This document shows positions 1-4,358 of a stretch of 6,656 bases of DNA, one piece after another (the stretch's first letter is position 1; each line of letters opens with the position of its first letter). The translations under genes and the position numbers were made by a program. The stretch comes from Deltaproteobacteria bacterium. GTDB lineage: Bacteria; Desulfobacterota; DSM-4660; Desulfatiglandales; B25-G16. A model generated the notes under the pieces. It was not told where the DNA came from. It ran no database searches and was given only the letters and a program-made list of their open reading frames with translations. The stretch is from contig CP070752.1 of assembly GCA_020348625.1 (NCBI GenBank), positions 1,004,890 to 1,011,545 of the forward strand. Direction: 5' to 3'.

Positions 1-710
1 CACCCGATTGCCATCCTCTGATGCAGAAGCGCTGCGTAGCAAAGCCACGTTATCATAGACCATATCTCTTTGGGGTCCCAGCGCCAGTAAGACCCGTGGG
101 CACCCTGTGCAACTATAGACCCGGTAATCATGCCAATAGTGAGGAGCAGAAAGCCGTAGCTGATTGCATAGTAGTTAATGGAATCGAGTATGTTGAGAGA
201 AGGGAGCCTCGAGTAAAACGCCCCGAGCCGTTTTGTTTTTATCTGCCTTTCCTGGATGAGGTACATGACCCCGGCAATACAGGCAATGGCAAAGATAGCA
301 TCGCCGAGCAGGGCAGCAATGACGTGAAGCGGAAGCCACAGGCTCTTAAAAACAGGCCTCATGGCGATGGTCGAAATGGGCATTGTTGAGGATATGAGCA
401 TCAAGAATGCTGAAAAGGGAACGGCAAATGATCCCAAAACCATGATTCTGAATTTGAGCTGGAAAAGCAGATATGCTGCAATAATGGCCCACGCAAAAAA
501 CGAGAGAGACGCCTTGAAGTTCAGGGCAGGTATTGCTCCGAGGTTGTGATAGGCAAAGGCCAGATACAGGGTATGGAGTACAAAGCCTACAACAAGAATC
601 CTGTGTGCCCAGCCGCCGACTCTTTTGTGCTTTTTAATAATGAAAAACAAATAACCCGCGGTGGCTATGAGGTAGGCTATGAGCGTTAGCTGCAACAGAA
701 TTGTTTCCAT
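1..710 (-). CDS. ccsA: CcsA/HemX-type cytochrome c assembly protein, C-terminus cut by window edge
   Basis: Multi-pass inner-membrane protein of the CcsA/ResC/CcmC family, which binds heme and takes part in its export and attachment to apocytochrome c. I read 236 residues from an ATG at 710-708, preceded by AAAGGA six bases upstream; the frame stays open to position 1. About seven hydrophobic segments are visible, near residues 5-25, 36-54, 67-85, 90-108, 126-151, 184-202 and 218-230. The diagnostic tryptophan-rich WWD loop is present at 209-217 (WRWDPKEIW). Conserved-type histidines lie before it (H205), after it (H230) and in earlier helices (H46, H129). Family members run about 270-280 residues, so roughly the last 40, normally one more helix, are missing. 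It follows the siroheme-synthase gene on the same strand, an order like hem clusters where a CcsA-like HemX precedes hemA. HemX is the main alternative; the intact WWD loop favours a heme-handling role. Confidence 0.88.
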   Translation of the reverse strand, partial: METILLQLTLIAYLIATAGYLFFIIKKHKRVGGWAHRILVVGFVLHTLYLAFAYHNLGAIPALNFKASLSFFAWAIIAAYLLFQLKFRIMVLGSFAVPFSAFLMLISSTMPISTIAMRPVFKSLWLPLHVIAALLGDAIFAIACIAGVMYLIQERQIKTKRLGAFYSRLPSLNILDSINYYAISYGFLLLTIGMITGSIVAQGAHGSYWRWDPKEIWSMITWLCYAALLHQRMAIG

Positions 711-1061
711 GCTATATCCTTTGTGTCAGCGTTCGGTTGCCAGACATTTTGGGGCATATGAGTTCCAATGCTGGCATTAAGGTAAGTGAGGTAAGGGACA
801 TACGGCCTTTTCTTCTGCTCCGAGCCTCCCGGCCTGGTCTTTTCTACAACTTATCTGCGGGGGAGTCTTGCCCCCTCCGCATTCCCTTCGTCGGGCTCAG
901 GGCTGCGGTTTCCCCCGTTGATAAGTCTAGAAAAGAACGGCGGCCTCCCGCCAGTCGCATCAGAAAAGACCGTATGACCTTTACATACCGGTCTCACGTA
1001 TTCGTTATGCAAACAAAGGTATGCTCCGTTTTGTAGTTGATCGCCCCAGGTGAAAGGATCT
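711..1061. other. 351-bp gap between siroheme-synthase and ccsA genes
   Basis: I find no credible gene here. Reading frames that cross it have no recognisable domain, are rich in Arg/Pro/Gly, and run through the inverted repeat at 791-984, so they look like by-products of that structure. The part next to ccsA (711-790) holds its ribosome-binding site, a short AATGC/GCATT inverted pair near 769-780, and two GGTAAGNGA nonamers at 781-798, the second running into the palindrome. The part next to the upstream gene (985-1061) shows nothing I can name. If the two flanking genes share a transcript, all of this is transcribed as an unusually long internal spacer. Confidence 0.6.
791..984. repeat. Compound long inverted repeat (~194 bp) with nested hairpins
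   Basis: The arms pair in two blocks. The outer block is 791-813 against 962-984, sharing CATACGG and CTTTTCT with about 20 of 23 positions complementary. The inner block is 838-864 against 911-936, sharing TCTTTTCTA, ACTTATC and CGGGGGA with one single-base bulge. Between the blocks, each arm carries a GC-rich insert: GGCGG/CCGCC at 939-952 forms a small hairpin, and the left arm has a related GCCTCCCGG stretch. The central loop (865-910) holds further pairing, CCGCA 877-881 with TGCGG 904-908. Such a structure could be a REP/BIME-like or MITE-like mobile palindrome, or an RNA structure between two operon genes. No transposase and no clear target duplication are seen. The structure is read directly; the role is inference. 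Confidence 0.75.
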
Positions 1062-1784
1062 CTACCTTTGCTTTTGCCTTGATCCCTTTCCCTTGTCAAC
1101 TTCTCTCCTTCTTTCTTTCTTAAAGACCTGCGTTACTATATCATCTACGGGAAAGCTTGCCCCCAGGGTGGATCTTAAATTGGCCCGGATCCCATCAATA
1201 TCGCCTTTTCTAATGAGCTCGCGAAGATCGGAGTTGACCAGATTTTCAAACAAGGCCTTATTTTCAGAAGATGGGTCGGTCCGGGCCAGCACCTCTGTCC
1301 TAAGTATGCCCAGAAGCTCTACCAAAGATCCATATTCGGAGCCAAACAGGGCCTGCAGCTCTTTTCTGATCTTTTTTGCCAAGGCCGGGCTTTTTCCGCC
1401 TGTGGAAATAGCAATTTGCAGATCCCCGCTCCTAACTATAGAGGGCATAATGAAATTGCAGTCCCGGGGTTGATCAACAGCGTTAACTAAGAGTCCTTTG
1501 TCTTTTGCCCGGGATGCTATCTGCCCGTTGACCGCCGGGTCATCCGTAGCAGCGATAACCATGGAGGCCTTACTCATGGCTTGGTTCAGCGATTGCTCGG
1601 GTATGTGCTGAATCTTTTTTCCTGAGACAAGTTTCTCGAGCTGAGAGGTGAGCTCAGGAGAGACCACGTGTATGCGGCAGCCATACCTGAGGAGGTTCAG
1701 TATCTTTCGTTCAGCTACCTTGCCCCCGCCAACAACCAGGACGTTCTTTTTGTGAAGGTCAAGAAAAATAGGATAGTAAGGCAT
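1062..1784 (-). CDS. cysG: Precorrin-2 dehydrogenase / sirohydrochlorin ferrochelatase (CysG N-terminal module, Met8-like)
   Basis: Cytoplasmic enzyme of 240 residues that oxidises precorrin-2 to sirohydrochlorin with NAD+ and, in many relatives, also inserts iron to give siroheme. Siroheme serves sulfite and nitrite reductases and, in many anaerobes, is a heme precursor. The N-terminal Rossmann fold shows VVGGGKVAERK at 17-27. A TDDPAVN segment follows at 80-86, then VDQP with D104, at the position of the catalytic aspartate of this family, then FIMPS at 111-115 and STGGKSP at 127-133. The uroporphyrinogen methyltransferase half of full CysG is absent, so SirC or Met8 naming would also fit. 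The last ~15 residues are a basic tail. The start is supported by the family-typical MPYYPIFLDL opening, yet no clear Shine-Dalgarno precedes it: a heptamer array begins three bases upstream. The ccsA-like gene follows on the same strand after a 351-bp gap. Confidence 0.92.
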   Translation of the reverse strand: MPYYPIFLDLHKKNVLVVGGGKVAERKILNLLRYGCRIHVVSPELTSQLEKLVSGKKIQHIPEQSLNQAMSKASMVIAATDDPAVNGQIASRAKDKGLLVNAVDQPRDCNFIMPSIVRSGDLQIAISTGGKSPALAKKIRKELQALFGSEYGSLVELLGILRTEVLARTDPSSENKALFENLVNSDLRELIRKGDIDGIRANLRSTLGASFPVDDIVTQVFKKERRREVDKGKGSRQKQR

Positions 1785-1787
1785 TTT

Positions 1788-1857
1788 CTTGTTGCTTGTT
1801 TCTCGTTGCTTGTCGCTCGTTCAACCAGTAACCAGCAACGAGAATCGAGAAACGAGT
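1788..1857. repeat. Heptamer array A: five units plus five reverse-complement units
   Basis: Seventy bases divide exactly into ten heptamers with no slippage. Positions 1788-1822 hold five units of the form CTYGTYN (for example CTTGTTG at 1788, CTCGTTG at 1802, CTCGTTC at 1816). Positions 1823-1857 hold five units of the form AWCSAGN (AACCAGT at 1823, AACGAGA at 1837, AACGAGT at 1851), which is the reverse complement of the first type. A perfect 11-bp inverted match joins 1800-1810 and 1834-1844, leaving a 23-base loop. The array fills the 74-bp gap between the radical SAM stop codon and the cysG start codon almost completely. Short heptameric tandem repeats are known from bacterial intergenic DNA, for example the STRRs of cyanobacteria; function is unknown. 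Confidence 0.85.
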
Positions 1858-1858
1858 C

Positions 1859-3022
1859 TTATATGTACTGATTTCCTATTTCTGCTATGAATCGCTCAGT
1901 TTCATCGGGCCCTTTTTGAGTGAGCTCGGACGCCAGTTTCTTGATTTTGTAGTAGTTCGTTTGGTCGCGAAGGAGATCGTCTGTTGACGAATAGAGTCCA
2001 CCACGTCTGCCAATGCGGTATATGAGTCGTTGGTCTTCGGAAAGTCGCTGATATTTTTCGATAATCTCGAGCATGCGCTGTTTATCTTCAGGAAGCTTTC
2101 CCCTCACCTCTTCGAGGAGATTCATGATGTGATCGCTGGTAATGGTGCTGGTGAGGGTATCATCAAGGGTTTCGATAAACAGTTTTATCTCTTCAACTAC
2201 CTCGTCGTCGCTGAGCATTTCGAACTCTCCGTCCAGTATTTTTTGGTAGAGAAGGGTTCGTTCAGGAACCCTGAGGCTTCTGAGACGGATATAATGCGGA
2301 TTTATCTGGTTGAGCACCTTGGCTGTCTCGATTGCGTGTCCTCTCCACATGGCCTTTCCGCCGAGCCCGGGCATAATGTATTCGGAGAGGGACATACCGG
2401 CATCTATGACCTTTGTGCCGGCATCTACGTGCTGCGCCGCCGTAACGCCTTTCTTTACAAACTTGAGAACCGGATCATAGCCGCTTTCCATCCCGATATG
2501 CACCCTATCCAAGCCTGCCTCTTTTATTTGCTTCAGCTCGTCGAGGGACTTTCGGCTCACGGTTCTTGACCGTGAATAGGTAGTCACTCGCGTGAGGTCG
2601 GGAAATTTCTCCCGCAGGAAAAGCAAGATTTCAACCAGGTCTTTCGTCTTGACGATGAGATTATCGGCATCCTGAAGAAAACACTCTCCGGTACCGTAAT
2701 AAAGCCACATGGCCACGCTCTTGTAACTGTAGCTGTAGTTGTGGTTAGAGAGAAGGTAGTTGAGTACCGCATTGGTTACCTGACCGCTTTCCCCCATCTT
2801 CCACGAAATAGCTTTGATATCATCGGCGAAGTCCTTGGCAGTTTGTATATCCTTTTTGACTTCCTCCACTGTTCTCAGCGAGAATTTCTCTTTCTTATAG
2901 ATCGGGCAAAAAAGACACTGGTTCCAGGGGCAGTTGCGCGTTATGCGCAAGAGGAGGCTCCGTGCCTCATTGGGTGGCCTGATAGGACCTTGCTCAAAAC
3001 TTAACGGTACGCTGCTTATCAC
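1859..3022 (-). CDS. Radical SAM family protein with CX4CX2C cluster motif, substrate unknown
   Basis: A 387-residue cytoplasmic protein, probably an iron-sulfur enzyme that cleaves S-adenosylmethionine to start radical chemistry. The cluster-binding cysteines are C31, C36 and C39 in RNCPWNQCLFCPIYK (30-43, from N30), a CX4CX2C spacing instead of the classical CX3CX2C. A conserved-type GMESG sequence in the middle fits the SAM-binding region of the TIM barrel and resembles the Elp3/COG1032-like branch (YDPVLKFVKKGV follows). A glycine-rich MPGLGGKAMW stretch lies further on. The C-terminal third is mostly helical and charged, with no second cysteine cluster, so no auxiliary Fe-S site or B12 domain is evident. 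Start: GTG, with a strong GAGGTGA ribosome-binding site four bases upstream. It reads toward cysG and is separated from it only by heptamer array A, so co-transcription with tetrapyrrole genes is possible. I cannot assign the reaction. Confidence 0.88.
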   Translation of the reverse strand: MISSVPLSFEQGPIRPPNEARSLLLRITRNCPWNQCLFCPIYKKEKFSLRTVEEVKKDIQTAKDFADDIKAISWKMGESGQVTNAVLNYLLSNHNYSYSYKSVAMWLYYGTGECFLQDADNLIVKTKDLVEILLFLREKFPDLTRVTTYSRSRTVSRKSLDELKQIKEAGLDRVHIGMESGYDPVLKFVKKGVTAAQHVDAGTKVIDAGMSLSEYIMPGLGGKAMWRGHAIETAKVLNQINPHYIRLRSLRVPERTLLYQKILDGEFEMLSDDEVVEEIKLFIETLDDTLTSTITSDHIMNLLEEVRGKLPEDKQRMLEIIEKYQRLSEDQRLIYRIGRRGGLYSSTDDLLRDQTNYYKIKKLASELTQKGPDETERFIAEIGNQYI

Positions 3023-3026
3023 GTAT

Positions 3027-3033
3027 TCACCTC
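3027..3033 (-). promoter_or_regulatory. Ribosome-binding site supporting a GTG start for the radical SAM gene
   Basis: On the minus strand the sequence reads GAGGTGA, then ATAC, then GTG at 3022-3020. Its GAGG core sits seven bases before the start. This good match decides for GTG; the next in-frame ATG codons lie well inside the conserved fold, beyond the cysteine motif. Confidence 0.75.
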
Positions 3034-3107
3034 GGTTCGCCGGCTTATTAGCCTTTGTAAGGGCCTTTCAATTCATTCCTCCGTCTCACCACTGAGACAA
3101 TATGTAA

Positions 3108-3191
3108 TTGTCCGTTGTTTGTTGCCAGTTGTCCGTTGCGTCCTGGCCCACAGGCCCTGACCACTGACAAATGACGACTGACCACTGACAT
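3108..3191. repeat. Heptamer array B: five units, a 14-bp centre, five inverted units
   Basis: Eighty-four bases divide exactly into twelve heptamers. The first five (3108-3142) are TTGTCCG-like, including TTGTCCG twice at 3108 and 3129. The middle two (3143-3156) form a GGCC-CACA-GGCC mini-hairpin. The last five (3157-3191) are CTGACMA-like, with CTGACCA at 3157 and 3178 and CTGACAA at 3164. The reverse complement of CTGACAA is TTGTCAG, one base from TTGTCCG, so the two halves are inverted versions of one unit. The layout copies that of array A with a different unit sequence. Confidence 0.85.
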
Positions 3192-3352
3192 CATTCTGGA
3201 GGTTGTTGGCTCAGTATTTTCGAGAAACGTACTATATCAAATATAATAATCACATACCACGACTTTTCAAATCTCCCTCTGCCCGTGGGTAATTGAAATT
3301 TGGCGGTCAGCAGGGATAATTGCTTTGATGTTGGCGAGGGCAATGGCTGATG

Positions 3353-3381
3353 TTGACATGAGGTTTGAGACAATATAGATT
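3353..3381 (+). promoter_or_regulatory. Candidate sigma-70 type promoter for the YihY/BrkB gene
   Basis: A perfect TTGACA (3353-3358) is followed 17 bases later by TAGATT (3376-3381), or 15 bases later by TATAGA (3374-3379). Each -10 candidate matches the TATAAT consensus at four of six positions. It lies about 70 bases before the ATG at 3450, leaving a short leader that includes the CGTCC/GGACG inverted pair at 3397-3408. This is a pattern match only. Confidence 0.35.
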
Positions 3382-3449
3382 GTGAGCCTAACCCCACGTC
3401 CACGGACGGAAAAACGGTGCGTGTCTTCTCGAATAGCAAGGTCAGATAG

Positions 3450-4289
3450 ATGTTTGTATTATCAATTGTTAAAAGCTCCTTCCTCTCATTTTGGGATGAT
3501 GGGTGTCTGAATCTCTCTGCTGCTATCGCCTTTTACGCTATTCTAGCGATTATACCCTTCCTTTACCTGATTGTATCGATAGTAGGCTTTTTTGTGGGCG
3601 CCGAGGGTGAGGTGCTGCCACAAGTAAGCTCCTTTATAACGCAGCTTATTCCCTTTATCAGCAAGACGGTGCTCCGTGAAGTAGGTCGAATTAACTTGGG
3701 CAGCGGCACTTTTGCGTGGTTCGCCGTCTTCTTTATGTTGTGGACGAGCACACTCATTTTTAATTCCATTGAGTTCTCTCTGAAAAAGGTCTTCAAACTC
3801 GACAATGCCCGCCCTTACTGGGTGTCTAAGGTTATGTCGCTGCTTTTCGTGCCGGTTGCCGGACTTGTCTTTATTCTTCTTCAAACCTTCAATCTGTTTG
3901 TAGATGCATTCATGAGGTTGAGCAATTATTTTGGCATTGCCATCATACCTCTCTTCTTAAACAATATATTCTTGAAATATATCTTTCCCTTTCTCCTAAC
4001 AGCTGCTTTGCTGAGCGCGCTCTATGCTATTGTGCCACCGGGTAAGGTTTATATTCGGCAGTCTATAATAGGGGGCCTGATGTGCGCTATTTTCCTTGAG
4101 GTTGCCAAGCATGTGTTTGGCTGGAGCGTCAGACATAATCCCAACTACGGCCTTGTTTACGGATCCTTAAACACCATAATACTCATGCTGCTTTGGATCT
4201 TTTACGCGTCAGCTATTTTTCTGTTTTGTGCGGAGATCATCGCGGCTTATAGGGAGCGGAGGGAGGACGCGTGGAGATTGGGGTTGTAA
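3450..4289 (+). CDS. YihY/BrkB family inner-membrane protein (formerly 'ribonuclease BN')
   Basis: A 279-residue integral membrane protein of the YihY/virulence factor BrkB family (UPF0761). The family was once mislabelled ribonuclease BN; its biochemical role is unsettled, with transport or envelope roles proposed. Family signatures are clear. LSAAIAFYAILAIIPFLYL opens the first long membrane segment (about 22-48). The second is near 86-106, the third near 128-150 and the fourth near 172-193 (ending just before IVPPGKV). After RQSIIGGL, a fifth spans 204-222. The hallmark YGLVYGSLNTIILMLLWIFY leads the sixth (about 237-262), ending in CAEIIAAYRER. Length is near the family norm, so the gene looks complete. 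An AAGG eight to nine bases before the ATG is a modest ribosome-binding site. It heads a same-strand pair with the nuclease-helicase gene, 50 bp downstream; I see no functional link between them. Confidence 0.92.
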   Translation: MFVLSIVKSSFLSFWDDGCLNLSAAIAFYAILAIIPFLYLIVSIVGFFVGAEGEVLPQVSSFITQLIPFISKTVLREVGRINLGSGTFAWFAVFFMLWTSTLIFNSIEFSLKKVFKLDNARPYWVSKVMSLLFVPVAGLVFILLQTFNLFVDAFMRLSNYFGIAIIPLFLNNIFLKYIFPFLLTAALLSALYAIVPPGKVYIRQSIIGGLMCAIFLEVAKHVFGWSVRHNPNYGLVYGSLNTIILMLLWIFYASAIFLFCAEIIAAYRERREDAWRLGL

Positions 4290-4294
4290 ATGGA

Positions 4295-4358
4295 GAATTG
4301 ATGAATTGAGGGATTTAGGAATTGAGGAAGGCTGGAATAATGGAAGAAGAGAAGAGGG
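4295..4358 (+). repeat. Octamer lattice C running into the start of the nuclease-helicase gene
   Basis: Eight successive octamers, each beginning GAA or GGA, fill 64 bases without slippage. Clear copies are GAATTGAT (4295), GAATTGAG (4303 and 4319) and GGATTTAG (4311). From 4327 the units diverge (GAAGGCTG, GAATAATG, GAAGAAGA, GAAGAGGG) but keep the phase. The lattice supplies the GAGGAAGG ribosome-binding sequence and the ATG at 4340. A 12-bp direct repeat, GGAAGGCTGGAA, overlays its end at 4326-4337 and 4359-4370. The first four units are strong; the last four are suggestive and may partly reflect purine-rich coding sequence. Confidence 0.6.
4324..4331 (+). promoter_or_regulatory. Ribosome-binding site for the ATG at 4340
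   Basis: GAGGAAGG lies eight bases before the ATG at 4340 and favours that start. A second in-frame ATG at 4385 (residue 16) also has an AAAAGG upstream, about ten bases away, and would give a protein opening MRFIADFHIHS, which looks more like an ordinary endonuclease Q N-terminus. An in-frame TAG at 4316-4318 rules out starts further upstream. Confidence 0.55.

Larger units (their letters stand above)
3023..3449. other. Divergent 427-bp intergenic region
   Basis: Both neighbours are transcribed away from this region, so it should hold promoters for both. I see no gene: the frame open at 3191-3439 on the minus strand has no family features and no ribosome-binding site. Contents in order: the radical SAM ribosome-binding site; two overlapping small palindromes, GTCTCA/TGAGAC (3083-3098) and GACAAT/ATTGTC (3096-3112); heptamer array B (3108-3191); an AT-rich stretch near 3225-3260; a candidate sigma-70 promoter at 3353-3381; and a CGTCC/GGACG inverted pair at 3397-3408 in the leader of the right-hand gene. 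TGAGACAATAT occurs twice, at 3093-3103 and 3366-3376. For the radical SAM gene I saw only a poor promoter match (TTGAAA and TAATAA, 15 bases apart). Confidence 0.6.

Noticed and set aside
838..936. Rho-independent terminator after cysG
   Set aside because: The stem is far longer than a terminator hairpin and no run of T follows on either strand.
851..1099. Open frame on the minus strand (82 codons), and a plus-strand frame at 701-1036
   Set aside because: Both cross the long palindrome at 791-984, have no recognisable domain or convincing ribosome-binding site, and the minus frame overlaps the end of cysG.
1788..1857. CRISPR array
   Set aside because: Units are only seven bases, with no unique spacers of 30-40 bases and no cas genes; the same holds for 3108-3191.
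2030..2569. Plus-strand frame of 179 codons opposite the radical SAM gene
   Set aside because: It is antisense to a gene with clear motifs; its length follows from the codon composition of the real gene.
3045..3075. Promoter for the radical SAM gene (TTGAAA ... TAATAA, minus strand)
   Set aside because: Spacing is 15 bases and the -10 match is only three of six, too weak to list as a feature.
3191..3439. Minus-strand frame of 82 codons in the divergent region
   Set aside because: Composition is not protein-like, no family is recognised, and it would be read against the YihY/BrkB leader and its candidate promoter.
3450..4289. Ribonuclease BN as the function of this gene
   Set aside because: That name came from an early misassignment; true RNase BN is a soluble metallo-beta-lactamase fold protein, whereas this is a six-helix membrane protein.
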